From positions 1 to 39,104 of the IMG/VR virus record IMGVR_UViG_3300002835_005806: a DNA stretch of 39,104 nucleotides. One strand, 5' to 3'. Below, piece by piece: positions 17,188 to 25,236 of this stretch. The translations under genes were made by a program, and so were the position numbers. Positions within the stretch are counted from its first letter, which is position 1, and every line of letters begins with the position of its first letter. Source of the stretch: a virus. Under the pieces are notes generated by a model. That model had not been told where the DNA came from. It searched no databases and worked only from the letters and a program-made list of their open reading frames with translations.

Positions 17188-17217
17188 AAGAGACTCCTTC
17201 GGGAGTCTCTTTTTTTT
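17188..17217 (+). terminator. Intrinsic terminator after gp23
   Basis: A perfect 10-bp stem (AAGAGACTCC with GGAGTCTCTT) closed by a TTCG tetraloop runs straight into an uninterrupted T tract. It ends the head operon. The next late box starts immediately after, so the two units are insulated. Confidence 0.95.
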
Positions 17218-17218
17218 A

Positions 17219-17226
17219 TATAAATA
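17219..17226 (+). promoter_or_regulatory. Late promoter (TATAAATA) before gp3
   Basis: A perfect TATAAATA box immediately after the gp23 terminator T tract and 18 bp before the gp3 ATG; ATAAGGAG lies between. Confidence 0.8.
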
Positions 17227-17243
17227 CTCCATAAGGAGATAAC

Positions 17244-17774
17244 ATGGCTCAACTAATTCGTCCACCACAGAATACTAATTTTTTACAATCTACAAAGTTT
17301 GTATTGACTTTTCCTAGAATAAGCAATACACAATATTTTTGTCAAGAATTTAATTTACCTGGTGTATCAACATCTGAAATAACTTATCCTACTCCTTTTG
17401 TCGATCTGTATATTCCTGGCGATAAACTAGTTTATGAACCATTGAACGTTACATTTATTGTTGATGAAGAAATGGTTTCGTGGACAGAAATTCATGATTG
17501 GTTAAGGGCTATGACATTTCCTACCAATTTTGAAGAATACAAAAATCTAAAAAATTTATCTTCAGTATCATATAATTCACCAAAACCACAATACTCAGAT
17601 GGTGTTTTAAATGTATTGAGTGCATTAAACAATCTAAAACTTTCTGTAAAATTTACAGATATCTTTCCAACGTCACTATCTGCCATTCAGTTTAATTCTA
17701 CAGATACAGACACACCAACAATGACTGCCACGGCAACATTCAGATATTCTTGGTACGATATAAAAAGAACTTGA
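17244..17774 (+). CDS. 3: Tail completion protein gp3-like (tube-fold)
   Basis: A 176-residue protein, the same length as T4 gp3. The strands FVLTFPRISNTQYFCQEFNL, PGVSTSEITYPTPFVDLYIPG and LNVTFIVDEEMVSWTEIHDW are of the tail-tube superfamily type. In T4-like cyanophages gp3 lies between gp23 and uvsY, as here. In T4, gp3 caps the tail tube and stabilises the sheath end with gp15. It has its own late box. The alternative is a tube-like baseplate protein (gp19/gp48/gp54 class). Its TGA stop lies inside the uvsY promoter -35 box. Confidence 0.65.
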   Translation: MAQLIRPPQNTNFLQSTKFVLTFPRISNTQYFCQEFNLPGVSTSEITYPTPFVDLYIPGDKLVYEPLNVTFIVDEEMVSWTEIHDWLRAMTFPTNFEEYKNLKNLSSVSYNSPKPQYSDGVLNVLSALNNLKLSVKFTDIFPTSLSAIQFNSTDTDTPTMTATATFRYSWYDIKRT

Positions 17775-17800
17775 CAATAATTAATTGGCTATGATATAAT
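17771..17800 (+). promoter_or_regulatory. Sigma70-type promoter before uvsY
   Basis: TTGACA (17771-17776), an 18-bp spacer and TATAAT (17795-17800) with an upstream TGA giving an extended -10. Both hexamers are perfect, and the -35 contains the gp3 stop codon. Expected start near 17807, about 26 nt before the uvsY ATG. Confidence 0.88.
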
Positions 17801-17832
17801 CAAGATTGGTTAACTTTTATAGTTTTTTTATT

Positions 17833-18270
17833 ATGGAAACTTTAGAACAAGTATTGAAATATTGGGAAACTGATTCTGTCGTTGATGAAACGGAACCGTC
17901 AAGAGAAATCATTCGTATCCCAAATCTGCATAGTAAATATCTGAACATTATGACAAAGCATAAGATCGCTGTCAAGAAAGCTACCTTTGATTACCATCGA
18001 ATGAAGAAAATCAAGTGGGAATACTATACAGGTAAAATGGATGAAGATGAATTGAAACAATACGGATGGGAACCGTTTCGTTTTACCCTCAAATCCGATG
18101 TGTCTACATACTTAGAGAGTGATGGTGATTTAATTAAACTTCTAGAGAAAAAGGTATATCATGAAGAAGTCGTTGAGGTCTGTACTGCTGTTCTTAAAGA
18201 ACTAGCAAACAGAACATGGCAACTTCGTGAACATATGACACATGAGCGATTCATCCAAGGAGCAAGATAA
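17833..18270 (+). CDS. uvsY: Recombination mediator UvsY
   Basis: A 145-residue UvsY (T4: 137) starting METLEQVLKYWETDS. Family blocks include PNLHSKYLNIMTKHKIAVKK, a KKIKWEYYTGKMDEDEL segment and the C-terminal LANRTWQLREHMTHERFIQG helix. UvsY loads the UvsX recombinase on gp32-coated single strands. ATG 17833 is preferred to 17806 because the upstream promoter would start transcripts near 17807 and the family begins at this position. The 3' end overlaps uvsW by 29 nt. UvsX and gp32 are not in this window. Confidence 0.93.
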   Translation: METLEQVLKYWETDSVVDETEPSREIIRIPNLHSKYLNIMTKHKIAVKKATFDYHRMKKIKWEYYTGKMDEDELKQYGWEPFRFTLKSDVSTYLESDGDLIKLLEKKVYHEEVVEVCTAVLKELANRTWQLREHMTHERFIQGAR

Positions 18271-19771
18271 CTTAGTTATCACAAAAAAGAATGAAGTATA
18301 TGCACACATTGAATGTGAAAAGCATTTAGCCAAAGAGCTATCTGAATATTTCACTTTCTTTGTTCCTGGGTATCAATTCACACCAGCATTTCGCAATAGA
18401 CTTTGGGATGGAAAGATAAGGTTATTTGACCAAAGAAGCAATACCATCTATCTAGGTCTTTTACCATACATAGAACAATTCGCTAGTGAACGACAGTATG
18501 ATATTGGATATGGTGATCCAAGACCAGACTTAACAGACGATTTCTCAGTATACCTTGCTAATAAATTTGTAGAAGAACTAAGTTTACATTCTCAAAGAAA
18601 ATCAATACAAGTTCGTGACTATCAGCTAGAAGCTTTTGTTCATGGTATGCGTCACAGGAGAGCATTGTTATTGTCTCCTACAGCATCAGGTAAGTCTCTC
18701 ATCATATACCTTTTTATACGTCAATTCCTTGAATACAAGGGCTACAGAGGGTTAATTATAGTCCCGACTACATCACTAGTAGAACAATTATATACTGACT
18801 TTATAGACTATTCTACAGAGAATGGTTTTGATGTAGAAGCTAATGTACATAGAGTATATCAAGGCAAAGATAAAGTGTCAGAAAAGAATCTGATTATCTC
18901 TACATGGCAGTCCTTATACAAACTACCGAAAGAATACTTTGAACAGTTCGATTATATAATTGGTGATGAAGCTCATTTGTTCAAAGCTCAATCATTGACT
19001 ACTATAATGACTTCTTGCATTAACACAAAATATCGTATCGGTTTGACTGGCACATTAGATGGTACAAAGACACACAAACTGGTGCTAGAAGGTCTATTTG
19101 GACCTGTAGAGAAAGTTACCACAACAAAGAAACTAATTGAAAATGAACAATTAGCAGAGTTCAATATCAAGTGTCTGATATTGAAGCATTCTGAAGAAAC
19201 GGCAAAAGAATTAAAGAAAAAAGAATATAAAGATGAAATAGAATATTTAATTGGATGTGAAGCTAGAAACAAGTTTATCAAGAATCTAGCATTATCACTC
19301 GGTAATAATACATTAATTTTGTATCAATATGTTGACAAGCACGGCCAATTGTTATATGATTGGATTGCCAATGCCAAGAATATAGGCAACAGAAAAGTGT
19401 TCTTTATTCACGGTGGTGTTGATGCAGAGGAACGAGAACAAGTCAGACGAATTATGGAGGAAGAAAAAGATGCAATTATTGTGGCTTCTTTTGGTACTTT
19501 TAGTACCGGCATTAATATACGCAATTTACATAACATTATCTTTGCGTCTCCCTCCAAATCTAGAATCAGAAACTTGCAATCAATCGGTAGAGGACTCAGA
19601 AAAGGAGCAGGAAAAGAAAAAGCAGTCCTCTTTGATATTGCCGATGACCTTCGAGTCGGCAAACACATGAACTTTACTTTGAGGCATTTCGTGGAAAGAA
19701 CAAAGATATATAATGATGAGGGGTTTCCTTATAAACTCTACAAAATAGGACTCAAGAATGGAACAAATTAA
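18242..19771 (+). CDS. uvsW: RNA-DNA and branched-DNA helicase UvsW
   Basis: A 509-residue superfamily 2 helicase (T4: 503). Motif I is SPTASGKS (145-152), motif II is DEAH (242-245), motif III is LTGT near 262, and QSIGRGLRKG near 445 is motif VI. The N-terminal HLAKELSEYFTFFVPGYQF and RNRLWDGKIRLF block is the UvsW DNA-binding domain. It unwinds R-loops and branch-migrates junctions, shifting phage replication from origin to recombination mode. The ATG lies inside uvsY with no clear ribosome site, so translation is likely coupled. It overlaps the next ORF by 14 nt. Confidence 0.96.
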   Translation: MSDSSKEQDNLVITKKNEVYAHIECEKHLAKELSEYFTFFVPGYQFTPAFRNRLWDGKIRLFDQRSNTIYLGLLPYIEQFASERQYDIGYGDPRPDLTDDFSVYLANKFVEELSLHSQRKSIQVRDYQLEAFVHGMRHRRALLLSPTASGKSLIIYLFIRQFLEYKGYRGLIIVPTTSLVEQLYTDFIDYSTENGFDVEANVHRVYQGKDKVSEKNLIISTWQSLYKLPKEYFEQFDYIIGDEAHLFKAQSLTTIMTSCINTKYRIGLTGTLDGTKTHKLVLEGLFGPVEKVTTTKKLIENEQLAEFNIKCLILKHSEETAKELKKKEYKDEIEYLIGCEARNKFIKNLALSLGNNTLILYQYVDKHGQLLYDWIANAKNIGNRKVFFIHGGVDAEEREQVRRIMEEEKDAIIVASFGTFSTGINIRNLHNIIFASPSKSRIRNLQSIGRGLRKGAGKEKAVLFDIADDLRVGKHMNFTLRHFVERTKIYNDEGFPYKLYKIGLKNGTN

Positions 19772-20135
19772 AATAGTCCGTCTCAAAACTGGAGTTGACA
19801 TTATTGGTACTATAATTGAACAAAACTATTCAACATACATCAAAGATGGTATGATAATAGAGATTCATGATGATCATCGTAATCAAAAACAAATCTTAAC
19901 CCTTGCTAACTGGGCACCTTCTTCAATCATAAAAACAAACGAATGCGTTATTGGAGAAAATGATATTTTAACCAAGTTCGAACCTACAGATACTTTTGTG
20001 GAACATTATCTTGGTACTTTGAGAACTTTATCTTCTTTGGCTAAAGCAAAGAAAGAAGTAGATGAACTTAATGATGATGAAATAACTAATTTGATTGAAG
20101 CAATGGAAGAAAAAGAATATCACACCTTACAGTAA
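19758..20135 (+). CDS. Unknown small protein between uvsW and gp55
   Basis: A 125-residue protein of unknown function. The N-terminal 75 residues are beta-rich (IKIVRLKTGVDIIGTIIEQN, DGMIIEIHDDH, QILTLANWAP) and look like a small Sm-like or SH3-like barrel. The C-terminal 40 residues are an acidic helix (KKEVDELNDDEITNLIEAME). The ATG overlaps the end of uvsW, so it is cotranscribed with the recombination genes. The barrel reading is by eye only; no family is claimed. Confidence 0.6.
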   Translation: MEQIKIVRLKTGVDIIGTIIEQNYSTYIKDGMIIEIHDDHRNQKQILTLANWAPSSIIKTNECVIGENDILTKFEPTDTFVEHYLGTLRTLSSLAKAKKEVDELNDDEITNLIEAMEEKEYHTLQ

Positions 20136-20219
20136 TTAATCCTTTTATTAGCATCATTCTGGACATACTCAGTATATCGAGTTGTCAAGACCTTGTCAAC
20201 ACTTTTTTATGGTAAACTT

Positions 20220-20750
20220 ATGAAACAGAAACACTATGTAAATAACGAAGATTTTCTCAAAGCTCTGGTACAATACAAAAAAGATTGTAAACAAGCAATC
20301 AAACACAAAGAACCTAAACCAAGAGTACCTGAATATATTGGTGAATGTTTCATGAAGATTGCTGAAGGACTATCTCATAAACCAAACTTCATCAATTATC
20401 CACATCGTGATGAGATGATTGGTGATGGTATTGAAAACTGTTTGATGTATTTTGAAAACTTCAATCCAGAAAAATCTAAGAATCCATTTGCGTATTTTAC
20501 ACAGATCATTTATTATGCTTTCCTTCGTCGTATCCAGAAAGAAAAGAAGCAGTTGTACGTCAAATACAAAGCCACACAGCAAGTTGGCATTTTAGATGAG
20601 TATGAGATGTTGGAGTTTGAAGATGGCACTACCAGACAATTTGAACTCTACGATAATATTTCCGAATTCATTGAAAATTTCGAAGAAGGCAAACGAAAGA
20701 AAAAAGAGGCAAACAAGCCTAAAGGTATTGAAAACTTCCTAGGAGAGTGA
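20220..20750 (+). CDS. 55: Late transcription sigma factor gp55
   Basis: A 176-residue gp55 (T4: 185) starting MKQKHYVNNEDFLKAL. IGECFMKIAEGLSHKPNF, REMIGDGIEN-like DEMIGDGIENCLMYFENFN and NPFAYFTQIIYYAFLRRIQK are sigma region 2 blocks that bind core RNA polymerase and the late box. The C-terminal KGIENFLGE resembles the hydrophobic tail that contacts the gp45 clamp. It would read the TATAAATA boxes in this window. ATG 20220 is preferred to TTG 20193, whose extra residues do not fit the family. The 84-bp leader has a tandem TTGTCAA repeat but no convincing -10. Confidence 0.94.
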   Translation: MKQKHYVNNEDFLKALVQYKKDCKQAIKHKEPKPRVPEYIGECFMKIAEGLSHKPNFINYPHRDEMIGDGIENCLMYFENFNPEKSKNPFAYFTQIIYYAFLRRIQKEKKQLYVKYKATQQVGILDEYEMLEFEDGTTRQFELYDNISEFIENFEEGKRKKKEANKPKGIENFLGE

Positions 20751-20756
20751 TATAAT
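20728..20756 (+). promoter_or_regulatory. Sigma70-type promoter before gp47
   Basis: TTGAAA (20728-20733), a 17-bp spacer and TATAAT (20751-20756) with TGA just before it. The gp55 stop codon forms the extended -10 element. Expected start about 20763, 23 nt before the gp47 ATG. Confidence 0.82.
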
Positions 20757-20785
20757 CGGAGCTGGATTATTATAGGATACAATAA

Positions 20786-21859
20786 ATGTCAAAGGTAGCA
20801 ATTATTACTGATCAGCATTTTGGTGCTAGGAATGATGCTTTAGTCTTTTTAGACTTCTATGAGAAGTTCTATAAAGAAACTTTTTTTCCAACTCTGAGAA
20901 AAAAAGGTATTAAGCAAGTATTAATTCTTGGTGACACTTTTGATAGAAGAAAATATGTCAACTTCTATACTCTCAAAAGAACCAAAGAGATGTTCTTTGA
21001 TATTCTTCAAGATGAAGGTTTCGAAGTATACATGTTGGCAGGTAATCATGATACTTACTTCAAGAACACGAATGAAGTAAACTCTGTAGATTTATTGCTG
21101 CAAGAGTATGGAAATATTCATGTGATTGATTCACCAGAACACATTTACATTGGTCCTCATCAAATTTGTATGGTACCATGGATCTGTGCAGACAACTATG
21201 ATGAATGCATAAACTTCATCAAAGAAACGAAATCGGATATCTGCATGGGTCACTTTGAGATTGCAGGATTCGCAATGTACAAAGGAATGCCATCAGATGA
21301 AGGACTTGATAGAAATATTTTCAGAAAATTCGAATTTACTTTCAGTGGGCATTATCACCATAAATCTTCTGCTGATGGGATTTACTATCTTGGTAACCCG
21401 TATGAGCTTACCTGGCAAGATTACAACGACCCTCGTGGTTTTCACATTTTTGATCTTGATACTAGACAGCTTGATTTTGTTCAGAACCCTAACATAATGT
21501 TTCATAAAGTTGTCTATGATGACAAGAATAAAGAGATCAAGGAAATATCTAATCATGATATGACACCTTATACAAGTAAGTACGTTAAGGTTGTTGTCTT
21601 GAATAAAACCAATCCATATCTGTTTGACGTATTCATCAACAATCTTTATCAAGCAAATCCTGCCGATATTACCATCGTTGAAGATTTTACAGACTTGACA
21701 GAAGGTGTAAGTGATGATATAATCGATCAGGCTGAAGATACTCTTACCATCCTAAATAACTATGTGGATGCTATCCAAGAAGATAATTTGGATAACAGTA
21801 AATTGAAATCTATTCTCAAAGAACTTTACTTAGAAGCCATAAACACAGAAAAAGTATGA
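20786..21859 (+). CDS. 47: Recombination nuclease subunit gp47 (Mre11/SbcD-like)
   Basis: A 357-residue metallophosphoesterase (T4: 339). Metal-binding motifs occur in order: TDQHFG (Asp9, His11), LGDTFDRR (Asp50), AGNHDT (Asn87, His88) and FSGHYHHK near 191. With gp46 it makes the Mre11-Rad50-type complex that resects double-strand ends for recombination-dependent replication and host DNA breakdown. Its stop overlaps the gp46 ATG by 4 nt. It is transcribed from the promoter across the gp55 stop. Confidence 0.96.
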   Translation: MSKVAIITDQHFGARNDALVFLDFYEKFYKETFFPTLRKKGIKQVLILGDTFDRRKYVNFYTLKRTKEMFFDILQDEGFEVYMLAGNHDTYFKNTNEVNSVDLLLQEYGNIHVIDSPEHIYIGPHQICMVPWICADNYDECINFIKETKSDICMGHFEIAGFAMYKGMPSDEGLDRNIFRKFEFTFSGHYHHKSSADGIYYLGNPYELTWQDYNDPRGFHIFDLDTRQLDFVQNPNIMFHKVVYDDKNKEIKEISNHDMTPYTSKYVKVVVLNKTNPYLFDVFINNLYQANPADITIVEDFTDLTEGVSDDIIDQAEDTLTILNNYVDAIQEDNLDNSKLKSILKELYLEAINTEKV

Positions 21860-23571
21860 TTATATTTGAAAAGGTTAGATGGAAAAACTTTCTGTCTACT
21901 GGAAACTGGTTTACTGAAATTGACCTAAAACGTTCACCAAACACATTAATTATTGGTTCAAATGGATCAGGAAAGTCAACTATTCTTGATGCATTGACTT
22001 TTGGTTTGTTTGGTAAGCCTTTTCGTAAAATCAACAAACCTCAATTACCAAACTCTATCAACGAAAAGGAATGTCTAGTAGAAATAGAGTTTACCATAGG
22101 TAAAAAAGCATACAAGATTATTCGTGGTATCAAGCCTAATGTATTTGAAATCTACATTGATGGCAAACTATTGAATCAGGATGCAGCAGCTAAAGATTAT
22201 CAAGAAGTGTTAGAAAAGAACATTCTCAAATTAAACTTCAAGTCTTTTACACAGATTGTTATTCTTGGCTCTGCATCCTTTACTCCATTCATGCAACTAT
22301 CAGCAGCAGATCGTAGAGGTATCATTGAGGACTTACTTGATATTCAAATCTTTTCTTCCATGAACTCTTTGGTAAAAGAAAAGATGGGTGAGATCAAAGA
22401 TAAAAGTGTTCAACTAAAATATGACTTGGATCTAACAGCAGAGAAAATAGAACTACAGAAACAAAACATTGAAGAAAACAAAAAACATAACGATGCTGAG
22501 ATAGAAAAAAAGAAAGAAGAAATTACAAAATCAGAAGAACAAATAAAAAGCCTAAATAAGGACATAGTTCTAATTCAGAAACATATTGATGTTCTAACTT
22601 CAAAAATCCTAAATAAAGATAGCTTAGAAACAAAAAGAACTAAACTTTCCAATTTAGAAAATCAACTATCGAATAATTTAAAAAAGCTGGATAAAGAAGT
22701 TAAATTTTATGAAGATAATCATGATTGTCCTACATGCAAACAGACAATTACACAAGATTGGAAAGAAAAACAAATATTAGAAAAACAAGTTAAAAAAGGC
22801 GACATATCTTTAGCACTAGACGATATTGAAAAGAAGATTGCGGAAACAAATGAAAAGGTAAACGAAATACTGAAAATTACCAAACATATCAATGAACATA
22901 ATTCGGAGGTGATAAAACACAATGCGTCAATTACAGCAATCAACAGATACGTGGCTAAACTTAATGCAGAAATTACGGAACTCTCAACCAAAAAAGACAA
23001 CCTTGAGGACGAGAACACAAAGCTTAAAGAGTTACGAGAAGAACTTGCCGGCCTTATTAAAAAGCAAAAAGAACTAGCAGATGAAAAGCAGTATTATGAA
23101 TTTGCTGGAACGTTATTGAGAGACACTGGTATCAAAACGAAGATTATCAAACAGTATCTTCCAATAATGAACAAGTTGATTAACAAGTATTTGACTGCAA
23201 TGGATTCATTCATCAACTTTAATCTGAATGAAAACTTTGAAGAAACTATCAAGTCAAGGCATCGTGATGACTTCAGTTACCATAATTTCTCTGAAGGTGA
23301 AAAAATGCGTATCGACTTAGCTATTTTATTCACATGGAGACAAATAGCTAAATTGAAGAACAGTGTTAATACTAATCTTCTCATATTAGATGAAGTGTTT
23401 GATTCGAGCCTAGATACTGTAGGCACTGATGAATTTTTGAAGTTGATGTATGATGTTGGACAAGATACAAATGTATTTGTTATTTCACATAAAGGTGACC
23501 AGTTGTTTGACAAGTTTAGGTCAGTGATTCGATTTGAAAAGAAAAACAATTTCTCAAGGATAGCAAAATGA
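21856..23571 (+). CDS. 46: Recombination nuclease subunit gp46 (Rad50/SbcC-like)
   Basis: A 571-residue SMC-type ATPase (T4: 560). Walker A is GSNGSGKST (34-42). A long Lys/Glu-rich coiled coil (about 190-420) is folded at a zinc hook, CPTC (Cys291, Cys294). The signature FSEGEKMRIDLA lies near 477 and Walker B LLILDE at 508-513. It powers the gp47 nuclease. The ATG overlaps the gp47 stop and the stop overlaps the deformylase start, so the three are coupled. Confidence 0.96.
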   Translation: MIIFEKVRWKNFLSTGNWFTEIDLKRSPNTLIIGSNGSGKSTILDALTFGLFGKPFRKINKPQLPNSINEKECLVEIEFTIGKKAYKIIRGIKPNVFEIYIDGKLLNQDAAAKDYQEVLEKNILKLNFKSFTQIVILGSASFTPFMQLSAADRRGIIEDLLDIQIFSSMNSLVKEKMGEIKDKSVQLKYDLDLTAEKIELQKQNIEENKKHNDAEIEKKKEEITKSEEQIKSLNKDIVLIQKHIDVLTSKILNKDSLETKRTKLSNLENQLSNNLKKLDKEVKFYEDNHDCPTCKQTITQDWKEKQILEKQVKKGDISLALDDIEKKIAETNEKVNEILKITKHINEHNSEVIKHNASITAINRYVAKLNAEITELSTKKDNLEDENTKLKELREELAGLIKKQKELADEKQYYEFAGTLLRDTGIKTKIIKQYLPIMNKLINKYLTAMDSFINFNLNENFEETIKSRHRDDFSYHNFSEGEKMRIDLAILFTWRQIAKLKNSVNTNLLILDEVFDSSLDTVGTDEFLKLMYDVGQDTNVFVISHKGDQLFDKFRSVIRFEKKNNFSRIAK

Positions 23572-24182
23572 GTGATATTATTAGAATTAGTACAGATGAT
23601 CCAGAAGGCACAAAACTACAGCAAGTAAAAGTATTGCCGCTTGTAGCAGAAACAGATCCTATACTAGATGCAATAATGCCAGTGTTTGATTTCAGTAACC
23701 CACCTACTGATCCTGTGTTTCTTGCATCTCAGTTGGTAGAGACATGTATCTACCATAAAGGACTTGGACTATCTGCTAATCAATGTGGATTGAGATATAG
23801 AGTATTTGTAATGGGTGCAGGTAATGATTACGTTGCACACTTTAATCCAAAAATTGTCAGTGTGTCTGAAGAAAAAGTGCATATGGAAGAAGGATGCTTA
23901 TCTTATCCTTTGCTATTCATTCATATCACTAGACCAGAAAGCATTACAGTAGAATATCAAGACTTCAATGGTGAAACAAAGAAAGCAATTTATTCTGGTA
24001 TTACTGCTCGTTGTTTTCAACATGAACTTGATCATATGAATGGTGTTCGTTATACTAGCAAAGCAAAACCGTTAGCACTACAAACAGCCAAGAAGAAAAA
24101 AGACAAACTAATTCACCGCTATAGGAAAGCAAATGAAAGATTGGCAGCACGGGTACGAACTGGATTACCTCAAGTCGGTTGA
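23568..24182 (+). CDS. def: Peptide deformylase
   Basis: A 204-residue deformylase with all three motifs: GLGLSANQCG (65-74), EGCLS (108-112, metal ligand Cys110) and QHELDH (151-156, His152, His156 and catalytic Glu153). It removes formyl groups from nascent proteins; marine phages often carry a version that competes during the burst. A basic C-terminal extension (KAKPLALQTAKKKKDKLIHR) follows the catalytic domain. The ATG overlaps the gp46 stop by 4 nt, and the 3' end overlaps the next gene by 50 nt. Confidence 0.95.
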   Translation: MSDIIRISTDDPEGTKLQQVKVLPLVAETDPILDAIMPVFDFSNPPTDPVFLASQLVETCIYHKGLGLSANQCGLRYRVFVMGAGNDYVAHFNPKIVSVSEEKVHMEEGCLSYPLLFIHITRPESITVEYQDFNGETKKAIYSGITARCFQHELDHMNGVRYTSKAKPLALQTAKKKKDKLIHRYRKANERLAARVRTGLPQVG

Positions 24183-25236
24183 ATCACTTTATGCAGACCA
24201 TAACAAGTTTGCAGATTCGCCTTTTGCTGAATACAAGAAAAACAACATTGCAGAAGATTTACACAAAGGCCTTTTGCAATTAAGTGATTCTGGTTCTCAT
24301 GTCTTATCTAAGGTAAGCAAGTCATCACCCATCACAATGTATCAAGGTATTAGTATTGGAACTAAAGTACCTGGTGATTATGTGATTACCAAACTTCGTG
24401 GCACTGATGATTATATTGAAGATGTTTGTAAGAATGCAGAAGGTAACACTTGGCTATATGGTTGGGCAGAAGATAAAAATACCAGACATATTGTACAACA
24501 ACATTTAGAATACATTGGTGCCAAGATCACCACATTTGGTGAAATCTACAGTGTCTACTTTAAAGAAGGTGTAATACCAAGGTCTTTTCCAAAGGTCGAT
24601 CCTGTCGAAAAGATTGCCATAAAACAGTTGAATATTCCTGTCGATTCTGATATCATAGAACAAATTGCAGCTAAACTAGAAAACCTAAATATTAAATTCC
24701 AGAATCATTACAGCAACTACAACAAGAAAAAATCTTGGTCAGCAATATCTCTGCGTGGTTATACACCAGATATTATGCGTATTGAAAAACCTGTAGAGAT
24801 GAGTAAGAAATGGAAAGAGGAACATAAAGATGAAGAATTTTATCTTCAAGATACTTACCTTCGTAAAGAGTTTCCAGAAATTGAAAGATTACTTGAGTTT
24901 CTGGGTGATGCAGAACTCCATCGTATTAGGTTCATGCGTCTTGTTCCTGGCGGTGGTGAGCTTACCCGTCATACAGACCAAGTGGATCCAGATTCTGGTC
25001 TTAACATTGATTGTTTATCTAGGTTGCACTTTCCTATTCGAACTAATCAAAAAGTCAGGTTTGGTGTTTGGGAACCAACAGGAGACAAAAAAGAAGTAAA
25101 CATGAAAGTTGGTGAGTGTTGGGTTCTCGATACAAGAAAGCCACATACAGTTATTAATGAAGGCAATGAAGATAGAATACACCTAGTTGTTGATGTGAAA
25201 ACTACAACCAAATTGAAAGAGTTGATATTACAATGA
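24133..25236 (+). CDS. 2OG-Fe(II) oxygenase, aspartyl/asparaginyl hydroxylase-like, with extra N-terminal domain
   Basis: A 367-residue protein. The C-terminal domain (from about 170) is a double-stranded beta-helix oxygenase: RFMRLVPGGGELTRHTDQVD gives His280 and Asp282 as iron ligands, and DTRKPHTVINEG gives His338, followed by RIHLVVDV. This resembles the Asp/Asn beta-hydroxylase family. The N-terminal 150 residues do not belong to that domain and contain a GWAEDKNTRHIVQQHLEYIG segment reminiscent of an acetyltransferase; unproven. It lies between the deformylase and the methyltransferase, with overlaps on both sides. The substrate is unknown; protein or nucleotide hydroxylation are both possible. 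Confidence 0.8.
   Translation: MKDWQHGYELDYLKSVESLYADHNKFADSPFAEYKKNNIAEDLHKGLLQLSDSGSHVLSKVSKSSPITMYQGISIGTKVPGDYVITKLRGTDDYIEDVCKNAEGNTWLYGWAEDKNTRHIVQQHLEYIGAKITTFGEIYSVYFKEGVIPRSFPKVDPVEKIAIKQLNIPVDSDIIEQIAAKLENLNIKFQNHYSNYNKKKSWSAISLRGYTPDIMRIEKPVEMSKKWKEEHKDEEFYLQDTYLRKEFPEIERLLEFLGDAELHRIRFMRLVPGGGELTRHTDQVDPDSGLNIDCLSRLHFPIRTNQKVRFGVWEPTGDKKEVNMKVGECWVLDTRKPHTVINEGNEDRIHLVVDVKTTTKLKELILQ

Noticed and set aside
17158-17243. Missing gp24 vertex gene after gp23
   Set aside because: Only a terminator and a late box are here; absence next to gp23 may be normal for this group and gp24 could be elsewhere.
20182-20221. Promoter for gp55 from the tandem TTGTCAA repeat
   Set aside because: Neither copy has a convincing -10 at 16-18 bp; the repeat is noted only.
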